DNA of 64,000 bases from VRUE01 sp963716735 (GCA_963716735.1 OY970321.1:2666001-2730000); one strand, 5' to 3'; positions 1 to 8,941 are shown, counted from the stretch's first letter. The notes: a model not told the origin generated them from the sequence alone. A program made the numbers and translations.

Positions 1-712
1 GGCGGGGAACCTGGTCTTCAAGGTGGAAGGCCAGCTTTCGCCGCGTGCTTACCCGCGCCACGAATTCGCGCCGGCGTCCTTCCGCACCCGCGCGCAGATC
101 GCGACCAGCGACGCCACGCATCCGCCCGCGTTGCGGGAAGGCGTTATCTACGTCGACAGGAACGGCGCGTTCGACGCCCACGGCCTGCCCGTCTGCAAGG
201 CCGGGCAGCTCGAGGCGCGCGATACCAAAGCCGCGATAAAGGCCTGCGGCGCTGCAATCGTCGGTAGCGGCGAGGGAGCGGCGGAGATCGCCTTCCCGGA
301 ACAGAAGCCGATCCTGGTCAAGAGCCCGATCACGATCTTCAACGGTGGCGTCAAAGGCGGCACGACGACGATGTTCCTCCATGCCTTCATCACGGTGCCG
401 ACCCCGTCGGCGGTCGTCAGCAGCCTGAAGTTCAGCCCGGTCAAGGCTGGCCGCTATGGGCTACGAGGTGTGGCGAAGATCCCCGTGATCGCCGGTGGGA
501 GCGGCTCCGTGACGGCTTTCGATTTCAAGATCAAGCGCCTCTACACCTACAAGGGAGAGCGCAAGAGCTTCGACCTGACCAAATGCCCCGACGGTCAGAT
601 CAAGGTCAAAGGGAGCGGTGTGTTCAAGGATGAAGTTCGCGACGGCGTCCACGATGGGGAAACGACGACCATCTCGGCGAGCCTGAGCTTTCCCTGCACG
701 CCGAAGGAGTAA
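1..712 (+). CDS. Partial hypothetical protein, probably secreted (5' end outside the window)
   Basis: The reading frame is open from the first bases (frame starting at position 2) to a TAA at 710-712, so the gene begins upstream of the window; the internal GTG at 23 is not a convincing start because coding continues before it. About 236 residues are visible. The text includes ATSDATHPPALREG, then a stretch YVDRNGAFDAHGLPVCK with a Cys, a second Cys about 22 residues later, and C-terminal Cys residues near TKCPDGQ and SFPCTPKE. I recognise this layout from uncharacterised secreted proteins of Thermoleophilia (inference from memory). No catalytic motif is visible and no function is assigned. 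The stop lies 33 nt before the preferred start of prfA. Confidence 0.7.
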   Translation, partial: AGNLVFKVEGQLSPRAYPRHEFAPASFRTRAQIATSDATHPPALREGVIYVDRNGAFDAHGLPVCKAGQLEARDTKAAIKACGAAIVGSGEGAAEIAFPEQKPILVKSPITIFNGGVKGGTTTMFLHAFITVPTPSAVVSSLKFSPVKAGRYGLRGVAKIPVIAGGSGSVTAFDFKIKRLYTYKGERKSFDLTKCPDGQIKVKGSGVFKDEVRDGVHDGETTTISASLSFPCTPKE

Positions 713-745
713 TGGCCGGGGGAGATGCGCCTATGGTTCACGATC

Positions 746-1810
746 ATGATCGAGGCGCTTGTCGAGCAGATCGGAAACAGATTCTCTGAGCTCGAGGCCC
801 AGATGTCCGACCCCGCCGTCATCGGCGACCGCGAGAAGTACGCGGAAGTTGGACGGGAGTATCGGGAGCTTCAGCCTGCCCAGATGCTGGCCAAGGAGTA
901 CGGGACGCTGAAAGGCGATCTCGAGGGTGCGCAGGAGCTGCTCGAGGAAGGGGAGGACGAGGAGCTTCGCAAGGTGGTCGAGGAGGCCCCCGCGCGGCTG
1001 GCCGAGCTCGAAGAGGAGATCCGGCTGGCGATGGTCGAGCGCGATCCGAACGATGCCAAGAACGTGCTGGTCGAGATCCGCGCCGGGACCGGGGGGGACG
1101 AGGCGGCGCTGTTCGCCGGCGACCTCTACAAGATGCTCACCCGTTACGCGGAGGAGCGCGGCTTCGCGACCGAGGTGCTCTCCCAGTCGGTGGCCGAGGT
1201 CGGCGGCTTCAAGGAGGTGACCTTCGCGGTCAAGGGCGAGGGCGCCTACTCGATCTTCAAGTTCGAGGGCGGCACTCACCGCGTGCAGCGGGTGCCCGAG
1301 ACCGAGTCCCAGGGGCGCATCCACACCTCGACCGCGACGGTTGCGGTGTTGCCCGAGGCCGAGGAGGTCGAGGTGGAGGTCGACCAGAACGACCTGCAGG
1401 TCGACGTCTACCGCTCCTCGGGGCCGGGCGGGCAGTCGGTCAACACGACCGACTCGGCGGTGCGGATCACCCACAAGCCGAGCGGGATCGTCGTCTCTAT
1501 GCAGGACGAGAAGTCGCAGCTGCAGAACCGCGAGAAGGCGATGCGCGTTCTGCGAGCGCGGCTGTACGAGCGCGAGCTCGCCGAGCAGCAGGCCAAGGTC
1601 GCTGCCGAGCGCAAGGCGCAGGTCGGCAGCGGCGAGCGCTCCGAGAAGGTCCGCACCTACAACTTCCCCCAGGGCCGAGTTACCGACCACCGGATCAAGC
1701 TCACCTCGCACAACATCGAAGGCGTTTTGGCCGGCGACCTCTCCGAGTTCAGCGATGCCCTGGCCGCGGAGGAGAAGCGTCAACGGCTCGAGGCCGCGGC
1801 GGTCGGATGA
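746..1810 (+). CDS. prfA: Peptide chain release factor 1
   Basis: RF1 reads UAA and UAG stop codons and triggers hydrolysis of peptidyl-tRNA. From ATG 746 the protein is 354 residues, the usual length. The stop-codon recognition tripeptide PxT appears as PET (about residues 184-186, inside RVQRVPETESQGR), and the catalytic GGQ lies at about 228-230 (SSGPGGQSVNTTDSAVR). The Gln of GGQ is the target of PrmC, encoded next. An in-frame ATG at 725 would add MRLWFTI, but it overlaps the GGGGAG tract instead of following it at normal spacing, and the family N-terminus matches MIEALVEQI, so 746 is preferred. It is followed by prmC and tsaC, a common bacterial order. Confidence 0.96.
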   Translation: MIEALVEQIGNRFSELEAQMSDPAVIGDREKYAEVGREYRELQPAQMLAKEYGTLKGDLEGAQELLEEGEDEELRKVVEEAPARLAELEEEIRLAMVERDPNDAKNVLVEIRAGTGGDEAALFAGDLYKMLTRYAEERGFATEVLSQSVAEVGGFKEVTFAVKGEGAYSIFKFEGGTHRVQRVPETESQGRIHTSTATVAVLPEAEEVEVEVDQNDLQVDVYRSSGPGGQSVNTTDSAVRITHKPSGIVVSMQDEKSQLQNREKAMRVLRARLYERELAEQQAKVAAERKAQVGSGERSEKVRTYNFPQGRVTDHRIKLTSHNIEGVLAGDLSEFSDALAAEEKRQRLEAAAVG

Positions 1811-1828
1811 CCCGCCCCCAGCACTGAC

Positions 1829-2647
1829 TTGTCTTCCGTTCGGGAAGCACTCGCTTCTGCATCTGATGCACTGCGAGCCGCAGGTGTGGAAACACCCCGC
1901 CTCGACGCCGAACTGTTGCTGGCCGAGGCGACCGCTTGGGAGCGGGCGCGGCTCGCGGCTGAGCCTGAGGCCGGGGTGCCGCCGGCCGCAGCCAGGTTGT
2001 TCGGCGAGATGGTGCGGCGGCGCTTGCGCCGCGAGCCGGTCGCCTACATCCTCGGCCGCAAGGGGTTCCGCCATATCGAGCTGCAGGTCGATCGCCGGGT
2101 GCTGATTCCGCGCCCCGAGACCGAGCTGCTGGTCGAGCTGGCGCTGGAGATCGCCCCGCAACGCGTGCTCGACATGGGGACCGGCTCGGGCGCCGTCGCG
2201 CTGGCAATCGCCGACGAGCTGCTTGCCTGCGAGGTGATCGCCACCGACACGTCGGCGGCGGCGCTCGAAGTCGCGCGGGCGAATGCGGAGCGCCTCCGCC
2301 TGGCTGATCGAGTCGAGCTCGTCGAGGCGATGCTGCCGCCGGACGCCGATGGGTTCGACCTGATCGTCGCCAATCTGCCCTACGTGGCCGAGTCGGAATG
2401 GGGTGGACTGGAGCCCGAGGTGACCGGGTGGGAGCCGCGCGAGGCCCTGTTGGCGGGGCCGGATGGGCTCGACGTCCTGCGCGTCGCGATCCCCGTTGCC
2501 GCCGCGGCAGCACCGGCGCTGGCGCTCGAGGTCGGCGCCGGGCAGGCCTCCGCGGTCAGCGAGCTGCTCTTCGAGGCCGGCTTCGCAAAGATCGAGACCC
2601 GCCCCGACCTGGCCGGGATTCCGCGGATCGTCTGGGGGCGGAAGTGA
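1829..2647 (+). CDS. prmC: Release factor N5-glutamine methyltransferase
   Basis: PrmC methylates the Gln of the GGQ motif in release factors 1 and 2, using S-adenosylmethionine. The protein is 272 residues from a TTG start. The N-terminal helical domain (about 1-75) is followed by a Rossmann methyltransferase fold with the SAM loop LDMGTGSGAVAL (about 114-125) and the substrate-binding tetrapeptide NLPY (182-185; NPPY in most homologues, with Leu tolerated in the family). It lies 18 nt downstream of prfA, whose product is its substrate, and its stop codon overlaps the GTG start of tsaC (GTGA), so translational coupling is likely. Confidence 0.95.
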   Translation: MSSVREALASASDALRAAGVETPRLDAELLLAEATAWERARLAAEPEAGVPPAAARLFGEMVRRRLRREPVAYILGRKGFRHIELQVDRRVLIPRPETELLVELALEIAPQRVLDMGTGSGAVALAIADELLACEVIATDTSAAALEVARANAERLRLADRVELVEAMLPPDADGFDLIVANLPYVAESEWGGLEPEVTGWEPREALLAGPDGLDVLRVAIPVAAAAAPALALEVGAGQASAVSELLFEAGFAKIETRPDLAGIPRIVWGRK

Positions 2648-3300
2648 GCGAGCTCGTCTCGATCGCGCGGGACGGGGCCGAGCAGGCACGCTCTGCCCTG
2701 GAGCGGACGATCGCCGAGGGCGGGGTCGCGGTCTTTCCCGCCGACGGGCTCTATGGATTGGCCTGCGATCCGCTCGACCCGGCGGCGATCGCGCGCATTC
2801 ACGAGATCAAGGGCCGCGACGACGGCAAGCCCTCGGCCGTCATGTACTTCTCGCCGCTGGCGATGCGGGAGCTGGTCGAAGGGTTCGAGCCGCGTACCGG
2901 ACTCGCGGTGGGTGCTCTGCTGCCCGGCCCGGTGACCCTGATCGTCGCCAACCCGCAGGGTCGCTATCCGCTCGCCTGCCGGGAGGATCCCGCCCGGCTC
3001 GGCGTCCGCCTGATCGATGGCCCGCTGGCCGGCGCGATGTGCCCGCTCTTCCAGACCTCGGCCAACCGCAGTGGCGAGCCGGCGCCGGCGAGCTTCGAGG
3101 ATGTTCCGGCGGAGATCGTCGCCACGGCCGACCTTGCCATCGACGGGGGCGAGCTGACCGGCCTGCCCTCGACCGTCGTCGACCTCACCGGCTTCGAGCG
3201 GGAGGACGAGTGGGCCGTCCTGCGCGAGGGCGGGCTCTCCCCGGGGGACCTAGCAGCCCGGCTGGCCGCGATAGGGGAGGCGGACGAGCCGGCTGGCTGA
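2644..3300 (+). CDS. tsaC: L-threonylcarbamoyladenylate synthase (YrdC/Sua5 family)
   Basis: This enzyme makes threonylcarbamoyl-AMP from threonine, bicarbonate and ATP for the t6A37 modification of ANN-decoding tRNAs. The GTG start at 2644 overlaps the prmC stop (GTGA); the frame is open further upstream, but that part lies inside prmC. The 218-residue product has the Sua5/YrdC features: VFPADGLYGLACDP (30-43), a basic KGRDDGKP segment (56-63), LLPGPVTLI (92-100) and TSANRSGEP (138-146). There is no C-terminal Sua5 domain, so it is the short YrdC type. Its last 51 bp overlap the 3' end of the opposite-strand gene 3250-4011. Confidence 0.92.
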   Translation: MSELVSIARDGAEQARSALERTIAEGGVAVFPADGLYGLACDPLDPAAIARIHEIKGRDDGKPSAVMYFSPLAMRELVEGFEPRTGLAVGALLPGPVTLIVANPQGRYPLACREDPARLGVRLIDGPLAGAMCPLFQTSANRSGEPAPASFEDVPAEIVATADLAIDGGELTGLPSTVVDLTGFEREDEWAVLREGGLSPGDLAARLAAIGEADEPAG

Positions 3301-4011
3301 GTTGTCGCGCTCGTCGGACTCGAAGAGCAGGTGCTTGGGGTCGACGGTCATCGTGTAGGCGAAGCAGCCACGCAGGCCGGTGACGTCGATCCACTGCTTG
3401 TCGTACGGGGCGGGGTAGATGTCGGACCAGCCGACCGAGGTGCCGAGCGTGACCGCGTCCGTGTAGGGGTCCTGGTTGCAACCCGGGTAGTGGCGGGTTC
3501 GCGGCGAGCGCTTGCCTGGGCGGGTGCGCTCGAGGTCGCGCAGGCAGTAGTTGAGCTTGGGGCTGGTGCGGACGACTGGGCCGAGGTTTCCGTCGGGCCC
3601 GACGCTGCGCAGCGTGAAGCCGGCAAGCTGGTGCACCTTCCAGTAGCTGCCGCCGAAGTAGGTGCCGACGTCGGTGAAGTGCAGGGTCGCGTCGGTGCGG
3701 AGGAAGAGGCGACCGCCGCCGACCCTGTGGATCCGCTGGTTGACGCGCATCGAGTGCCAGCCGTTGCGGTGGCCTCGCAACTCCATCGGCCCCTTGCCGT
3801 GGCTCTTGACGTCGCTCGTCGCGCGCAGCAGCTGCTTCCCCTCGTAGGAATCGAGGTAGATGTCGGCCGGCTTGCCGATTCTCAGGTTGGGGCAGAGCAG
3901 CTGCCGCGCTTCGGCGCTTTCGCAGGGATTTTCAATCTCCGCCGCGGGTGCGCTTGCCGTTGCGAGGAGCAGCAACAGGGCGGCGATTCCGATGGTCGCG
4001 CGAGCTTTCAC
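3250..4011 (-). CDS. Secreted lysyl-oxidase-like protein
   Basis: The product is 253 residues with a clear signal peptide (MKARATIGIAALLLLLATAS, cleavage near APAAE). The C-terminal half resembles the lysyl oxidase domain (PF01186): GWSDIYPAPYDKQWIDVTGL, then CFAYTMTVDPKHLLFESDER, which matches the DIDCQWIDIT...V-P-YLVPESDYTNN stretch of animal LOX and its bacterial relatives. Known LOX enzymes oxidise primary amines with Cu2+ and a Lys-Tyr quinone. The expected copper cluster WxWHxCHxHxH is not intact: the matching region reads YFGGSYWKVHQLAGFTLRS with one His of the usual three. Activity is therefore doubtful and a binding or structural role is possible. It overlaps tsaC convergently. Confidence 0.75.
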   Translation of the reverse strand: MKARATIGIAALLLLLATASAPAAEIENPCESAEARQLLCPNLRIGKPADIYLDSYEGKQLLRATSDVKSHGKGPMELRGHRNGWHSMRVNQRIHRVGGGRLFLRTDATLHFTDVGTYFGGSYWKVHQLAGFTLRSVGPDGNLGPVVRTSPKLNYCLRDLERTRPGKRSPRTRHYPGCNQDPYTDAVTLGTSVGWSDIYPAPYDKQWIDVTGLRGCFAYTMTVDPKHLLFESDERDNSASRLVRLPYRGQPGC

Positions 4012-4053
4012 CGGCGGCAGGCTATCCCGAGCCGTTGGTATCGTCGCTCCACG

Positions 4054-5334
4054 TTGGCCGAGCTACCCGAGAACCTTCAAGCCGCACCACTTTCCGAGGT
4101 CGATCCGGCGATCGCGGCCGTGCTCGATGCCGAGCTGCGCCGCCAGCAGAACACGCTGGAGATGATCGCCTCGGAGAACTTCGTGCCGCAGGCGGTGCTC
4201 GAAGCCGTCGGCTCTGTGCTGACCAACAAGTACGCCGAGGGATATCCGGGCAAGCGCTACTACGGCGGCTGCGAGGAGGTCGACGTCGCCGAGCAGCTGG
4301 CGATCGACCGGGCCAAGGAGCTGTTCGGCGCCGAGCACGCCAACGTCCAGCCCCACGCCGGCGCCCAGGCCAACAACGCCGCCTACATGGCGCTGATCGA
4401 GCCAGGCGACACGATCATGGGCCTGGCGCTCGACCACGGCGGCCACCTCACCCACGGGATGAAGCTCAACGTCTCCGGCAAGCTCTATGAGATCGTCGCC
4501 TACCACGTTCGCCGCGAGGATCTGCGGGTCGACATGGAGGAGGTCGAGCGGCTCGCTCACGAGCACAAGCCGAAGCTGATCGTCGCCGGCTGGTCGGCTT
4601 ACCCACGTCAGCTCGACTTCGCCGCCTTCCGCGCGATCGCCGACTCGGTCGGCGCCAAGCTGATGGTCGACATGGCGCACTTCGCCGGCCTCGTCGCCGC
4701 CGGCGAGCACCCCAACCCGGTGCCGTATGTCGACGTGGTCACGACGACGATCCACAAGACCCTCTGCGGGCCGCGCAGCGGCATGATCCTCAGCATGGAG
4801 GAGCACGCCAAAGCGATCGACAAAGCGATCTTCCCCGGACAGCAGGGCGGGCCGCTGATGCACACGATCGCGGCCAAGGCCGTTGCCATGCGGATCGCGG
4901 CTACCGAGCAGTTCCGGATCCGCCAGAAGCAGACGATCGCCAACGCGCAGGCGTTTGCCGCCGGGCTCGAAGCCGGTGGCGTGCCGGTCCTCACCGGCGG
5001 CACCGACGTCCACCTCGTCCTCGTCGACCTCACCCCGAGCGGCCTCGACGGCAAGACCGCCGAGGCTCGCCTGGAGGAGGTCGGGATCACGGTCAACCGC
5101 AACGCGATCCCCTTCGACGAGCGGCCGCCGATGAATCCCTCCGGCCTGCGGATCGGCACCCCGGCGCTGACCACCCGTGGCCTGGTCGAGGAGGACCTGA
5201 GCGAGATCGCAGCCGTGATCGCCACCGCCCTCAGCGGCGACTTCGAAGCCGAGAAGGCGGCGCTGGCCGAGCGCACCAGGGTGCTGATGGAGCGCTACCC
5301 GCTCTATCCCGAGCTGGCCGCCGCAGCTGTCTGA
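4054..5334 (+). CDS. glyA: Serine hydroxymethyltransferase
   Basis: The PLP enzyme interconverts serine plus tetrahydrofolate with glycine plus 5,10-methylene-THF. From TTG 4054 the protein is 426 residues (family about 415-430). Visible motifs are EMIASENFVP (36-45), NKYAEGYPGKRYYGG (58-72), VDMAHFAGLVAAGEHP (205-220), and the PLP-binding lysine K235 in VVTTTIHKTLCGPRSG. The usual text is TTTTHKTLRGPRGG, so it carries small substitutions at Ile233, Cys238 and Ser242. The frame is open upstream into the lysyl-oxidase gene region, but homology begins only at this TTG and no ATG occurs between 4054 and the conserved core. No strong Shine-Dalgarno sequence is visible. Confidence 0.94.
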   Translation: MAELPENLQAAPLSEVDPAIAAVLDAELRRQQNTLEMIASENFVPQAVLEAVGSVLTNKYAEGYPGKRYYGGCEEVDVAEQLAIDRAKELFGAEHANVQPHAGAQANNAAYMALIEPGDTIMGLALDHGGHLTHGMKLNVSGKLYEIVAYHVRREDLRVDMEEVERLAHEHKPKLIVAGWSAYPRQLDFAAFRAIADSVGAKLMVDMAHFAGLVAAGEHPNPVPYVDVVTTTIHKTLCGPRSGMILSMEEHAKAIDKAIFPGQQGGPLMHTIAAKAVAMRIAATEQFRIRQKQTIANAQAFAAGLEAGGVPVLTGGTDVHLVLVDLTPSGLDGKTAEARLEEVGITVNRNAIPFDERPPMNPSGLRIGTPALTTRGLVEEDLSEIAAVIATALSGDFEAEKAALAERTRVLMERYPLYPELAAAAV

Positions 5335-5338
5335 CTCG

Positions 5339-6379
5339 CTGAACATCTGGGTGGACATGAGCGCGCCGGCGCATGTGCTGGTCCTGCGCCCGATCATCGA
5401 GCGCCTCCGCGCCCAGGGTCACACGGTCGAGGTCACCTCGCGCGACTACGCGCAGACGCAGGCGCTGCTCGAGCTGCACGGAATGGAGCACACGCCGATC
5501 GGCCGCCACGGCGGCGCCTCGCGGTTGCGCAAGGCTGCCCGGCTCGGCGCGCGCACCACGGCGATGATCGGCTTCGGCCGCGGGCGCTCCTTCGACCTCG
5601 CTCTCGCCCACGGTTCCAACGACCTGGCGATCGCGGCACGGTTGCTCGGGGTGCCTGAGGCCAACATGCACGATTACGAGTACGCGGTCACTCAGCACCG
5701 GATCGGCTGCCGGCTCGCCAGGCGGGTGATGTTCCCCGACACGGTGCCGGCAGAGCGCCTGCGTCGCTTCGGCGTCGGCCCGGAGAAGCTCTTCCCCTAC
5801 CCGGGGCTGAAGGAGGAGTACTACCTCTTCGACTTCGAGCCCGACCCGGATGCCCTGACGCGGCTCGCGGTCGACACCGGGCGCGTCGTCGTGATCGTCC
5901 GCCCGCCGCCCGACGTCTCGCTCTATCACCGCAAGTCGAACCCGCTCTTCCCGAAAGTGCTGCAAAGGCTCGGCACCGATGAGAACGTGCACGCGGTCGT
6001 GCTGCCCCGCACGCAGGCACAGCGCGAGCTGGTCGAGAGCCTGGCACTGCCCTCGCTGATCCTGCCCCCCGGCGCGGTCGAGGCACAGAGCCTGGTCGCT
6101 CTCGCCGACCTCGTCGTCTCCGCCGGCGGCACGATGAACCGCGAGGCGGCGGCCCTCGGCACGCCCGTCTACACGACCTACGGTGGGCGGCTCGGCGGCG
6201 TCGACGAAGCGTTGATCAGGTCGGGCCGCTTGCGGCCGCTGACCGACCCGCGCGCGATCGAGCTCGAGAAACGGACCGCGGACGCGTCTCCGACCAGGCG
6301 GGGCCCTAGTCTCCTCGTCGAGACGATCCTAGGTACCGTCGGAGCCGACCATCCCGCGGCAAGTCAAATCTCGAGCTGA
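5339..6379 (+). CDS. DUF354-family glycosyltransferase-like protein
   Basis: The product resembles the DUF354 family (PF04007), which has a GT-B-like fold and is usually found in polysaccharide clusters; the reaction is not established. The N-terminus NIWVDMSAPAHVLVLRPII matches the family opening (KIWIDLTNAPHV...F.KPII). This favours a CTG start at 5339, two codons before INI(W), giving 346 residues. A GTG at 5351 would remove the first conserved strand. A C-terminal sugar-nucleotide-site-like stretch reads LVVSAGGTMNREAAALGTPV. It starts 4 nt after glyA and is followed by a sugar transferase, asparagine synthase and a WecA-like transferase. An alternative is a UDP-GlcNAc 2-epimerase-type fold without epimerase activity. 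Confidence 0.8.
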   Translation: MNIWVDMSAPAHVLVLRPIIERLRAQGHTVEVTSRDYAQTQALLELHGMEHTPIGRHGGASRLRKAARLGARTTAMIGFGRGRSFDLALAHGSNDLAIAARLLGVPEANMHDYEYAVTQHRIGCRLARRVMFPDTVPAERLRRFGVGPEKLFPYPGLKEEYYLFDFEPDPDALTRLAVDTGRVVVIVRPPPDVSLYHRKSNPLFPKVLQRLGTDENVHAVVLPRTQAQRELVESLALPSLILPPGAVEAQSLVALADLVVSAGGTMNREAAALGTPVYTTYGGRLGGVDEALIRSGRLRPLTDPRAIELEKRTADASPTRRGPSLLVETILGTVGADHPAASQISS

Positions 6380-6413
6380 ATCCCTCGCTCTGCCCGACGA
6401 CGTCCAGGCCGAG

Positions 6414-7052
6414 TTGGATGGTTTCATCGCGCTTGCAGGCGACGGGGAGAGGCGTCCGGTCGATCCGATTCTCAGGCTTCTAGACATCTTTATTTCATCT
6501 CTTTTTTTATTGATTCTGGCGCCGCTGCTGGCGCTGACCGCGCTGGCGATCGTCCTCACCTCCGGCCGGCCGCTCTTCTACCACGGTGCCCGTGTGGGCA
6601 GGGGCGGGCGGCTCTTCCGCATGTACAAGTTCCGCACCCTCAAGCCCGACGCGGAGGACCGCCTCGGCCCGTACCTGGGGGAGGAGCTGACCAGGCGCAC
6701 CGAGGAAGAGGTGACGCGGATCGGGCGGGCGCTGCGCAAGATCCACCTCGACGAGGTGCCGCAGCTGTGGAACGTGCTGCGCGGGGACATGGCGGTGGTC
6801 GGGCCGCGGCCGATCCGGCCGGCCTTCTTCACCGAGCTCTGCCGCGAGATCCCGCAGTATTGGCAGCGTCTCGTCGTCCGCCCCGGCGTCACCGGCTTCG
6901 CCCAGACCCGGATGACCCGCGAGGAGTCCTGGGCCGACAAGCTCGCCCACGACATGGAGTACATAGCCGACCGCTCCGTCTCCCTCTACATAAGCGTCCT
7001 CCTGGCGACCGTGGTCAAGGTCTTGGGCCGCGGCCCCGCCGCCCCCGGCTGA
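6414..7052 (+). CDS. Undecaprenyl-phosphate sugar phosphotransferase (bacterial sugar transferase family)
   Basis: The product belongs to the polyisoprenyl-phosphate hexose-1-phosphate transferase family (PF02397), which loads the first sugar phosphate on undecaprenyl phosphate at the inner face of the membrane. It has 212 residues from a TTG start. A single hydrophobic hairpin (about 19-49, LLDIFISSLFLLILAPLLAL) is followed by the catalytic core: MYKFRTLKPDAE (usual KFRTM.xxA), LDEVPQLWNVLRGDMAVVGP with the conserved Pro/Arg-Pro region, and PGVTGFAQ. The frame is open upstream to a TAG at 6330, with only a CTG (6390) as another start, so the N-terminus could be slightly longer. It lies 14 nt before asnB. 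Confidence 0.88.
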   Translation: MDGFIALAGDGERRPVDPILRLLDIFISSLFLLILAPLLALTALAIVLTSGRPLFYHGARVGRGGRLFRMYKFRTLKPDAEDRLGPYLGEELTRRTEEEVTRIGRALRKIHLDEVPQLWNVLRGDMAVVGPRPIRPAFFTELCREIPQYWQRLVVRPGVTGFAQTRMTREESWADKLAHDMEYIADRSVSLYISVLLATVVKVLGRGPAAPG

Positions 7053-7066
7053 CAGACTGCCGCTGC

Positions 7067-8932
7067 ATGTGCGGCATCTGTGGAGTGGCGATGGCGGAGC
7101 GAGGCGCTGTCGCGGACGTCGAGGCCGTGAGGCGGATGAATTCGCGGCTCACTCACCGTGGTCCCGACAGCGACGGTCTCTTCCACGACGGTGGGGTCGC
7201 GTTGGCGATGCGGCGGCTCTCGATCATCGACCTCGAGCACGGCGACCAGCCGATCTCCAACGAGGACGGCAGCATCACCGTCGTCCAGAACGGCGAGATC
7301 TACAACTACCGCGAGCTGCGCGGCGAGCTGGAGCGGCGCGGCCACCGCTTCGCGACGCACTCCGATACCGAGGTCCTGGTCCACCTCTACGAGGAGCACG
7401 GCGACGGCTTCGTCGAGCGCCTACGGGGGATGTTCGCGATCGCGCTCTGGGACGCCCGCGGGCACCGCCTCCTCCTCGCCCGCGACCGTTTCGGGATCAA
7501 GCCGCTCTACTACCGCCTCGCCAGCGGCACCCTGTCGTTCGCCTCCGAGTTGAAGGCGATGCTGGAGCAGCCCGGCTTCTCGCGCCAGATCGACCCTCGG
7601 GCCGTCGCCGCCTACCTCGCCTTCAACTCGATCCCGGCGCCGCTGACGATCTTCGCCGAGGCGCGCAAGCTTCCCGCCGGAACCTTGCTCGCCTGGTGCG
7701 ACGGGAAGGTTGAGCGGACGCGGTACGCGCGCCCCGAACCCGTCCCGGCCGCCCAGACTAGGCGCCGTCCGGCGGACGAGTTGGCGGACGAGCTGCGCGA
7801 GACGCTGCGCGACTCGATCCGCGCCCACCTGGTCGCCGACGTCCCCGTCGGTGTGCTGCTCTCCGGTGGGGTCGACTCCGCCGGCATCGTCGCGCTTGCC
7901 GCCGGCGAGCAGGCCGACCCGGTCAAGACCTTCTCGGTCGGCTTCGAGGAGGCGAGCTTCGACGAGCTCGACCGGGCGCGGCTGGTCGCCGAGCGCTACG
8001 GCACCGACCACCACGAGATCGTTCTGCGACCCGATGCGGTCGAGCTCTTCCCGAAGCTGGTCGAGGCTTTCGACGAGCCCTTCGGCGACTCCTCGGCACT
8101 CCCGACCTACCTCGTCTCCGAGCTGGCGGCGGGCGAGGTCAAGGTCGCCCTCTCGGGTGAGGGGGGAGACGAGCTCTTCGGCGGCTACTACACCTACGTC
8201 GCCGACCTGCTCGCACCGCGCGTCGGCCGTCTCGCCGCCGTCGCCGCACCGCTCGCCGAGATGCTGCCCAGCTCCGACTCCAAGGTCAGCCTCGACTACA
8301 AAGCGAAGCGCTTCGCCCGGGGTGCCGGGCTGCCACCGCTAGAGCGCCACCACGCCTGGAAGGAGATCTTCTCTCGGCAGCTGCAGGCCTCCCTGCTGGG
8401 CGACCGCGACCCGGACTGGGACCCGGTCGACATCTACCGCGAGCGCTACGCCGAGACCGCCGGAGCGGAACCCCTCGCCCGCCTGCAGGACGTCGACCTC
8501 GGCATCTACCTGGTCGACGATCTGCTGGTCAAGACCGACCGCTCGAGCATGGCCCACTCGCTGGAGCTGCGCGTCCCCTTCCTCGACAATGAGGTCGCCG
8601 CCATGGCCCTTGGCCTGGCGACCCCGCTCAAGGTGCGTGGCCTGGCCAAGAAGCGGTTGCTGCGGCGGGCCCTGGCGCCGTTGCTGCCCAAGGAGGTCCT
8701 GAGCGGGCCGAAGCAGGGGTTCTCGATCCCGGTGGCCGCCTGGCTGCGCGGGCCGCTGCAGGGGTTCGCGCGCGAAACGCTCTCGGCCGAGTCGGTCTCG
8801 CGACAGGGCTGGCTCGACCCCGGGACCGTGACGAGCCTGCTCGATCGCCACTGCAGCGGTCGCGAGGACCTCAGCCGCCAGCTATGGGGACTGATCGCCT
8901 TCACCCTCTGGTTCGACAGGTACGCAAACTAG
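7067..8932 (+). CDS. asnB: Asparagine synthase (glutamine-hydrolysing)
   Basis: The enzyme transfers ammonia from glutamine to aspartate with ATP. It has 621 residues. Cys2 after the initiator Met (MCGICG) is the class-II glutaminase nucleophile. RLSIIDLEHGDQPI and NGEIYNYRELR belong to the N-terminal Ntn domain, and the synthetase PP-loop is LSGGVDS at 265-271. The C-terminal half contains the LVDDLLVKTDRSSMAHSLE segment. In glycan clusters such AsnB paralogues often amidate surface sugars or peptides and do not supply free asparagine; the neighbouring transferase genes make that possible here, but sequence alone cannot decide. The start is 14 nt after the sugar transferase stop. Confidence 0.93.
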   Translation: MCGICGVAMAERGAVADVEAVRRMNSRLTHRGPDSDGLFHDGGVALAMRRLSIIDLEHGDQPISNEDGSITVVQNGEIYNYRELRGELERRGHRFATHSDTEVLVHLYEEHGDGFVERLRGMFAIALWDARGHRLLLARDRFGIKPLYYRLASGTLSFASELKAMLEQPGFSRQIDPRAVAAYLAFNSIPAPLTIFAEARKLPAGTLLAWCDGKVERTRYARPEPVPAAQTRRRPADELADELRETLRDSIRAHLVADVPVGVLLSGGVDSAGIVALAAGEQADPVKTFSVGFEEASFDELDRARLVAERYGTDHHEIVLRPDAVELFPKLVEAFDEPFGDSSALPTYLVSELAAGEVKVALSGEGGDELFGGYYTYVADLLAPRVGRLAAVAAPLAEMLPSSDSKVSLDYKAKRFARGAGLPPLERHHAWKEIFSRQLQASLLGDRDPDWDPVDIYRERYAETAGAEPLARLQDVDLGIYLVDDLLVKTDRSSMAHSLELRVPFLDNEVAAMALGLATPLKVRGLAKKRLLRRALAPLLPKEVLSGPKQGFSIPVAAWLRGPLQGFARETLSAESVSRQGWLDPGTVTSLLDRHCSGREDLSRQLWGLIAFTLWFDRYAN

Positions 8933-8941
8933 CCTGGAGCA

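Noticed and set aside
731..2689. 652-codon reading frame on the minus strand across prfA and prmC
   Set aside because: Antisense of two well-supported genes. Its open frame is a result of the GC-rich third positions; it has no family motif and is rich in Arg, Gly, Leu and Gln.
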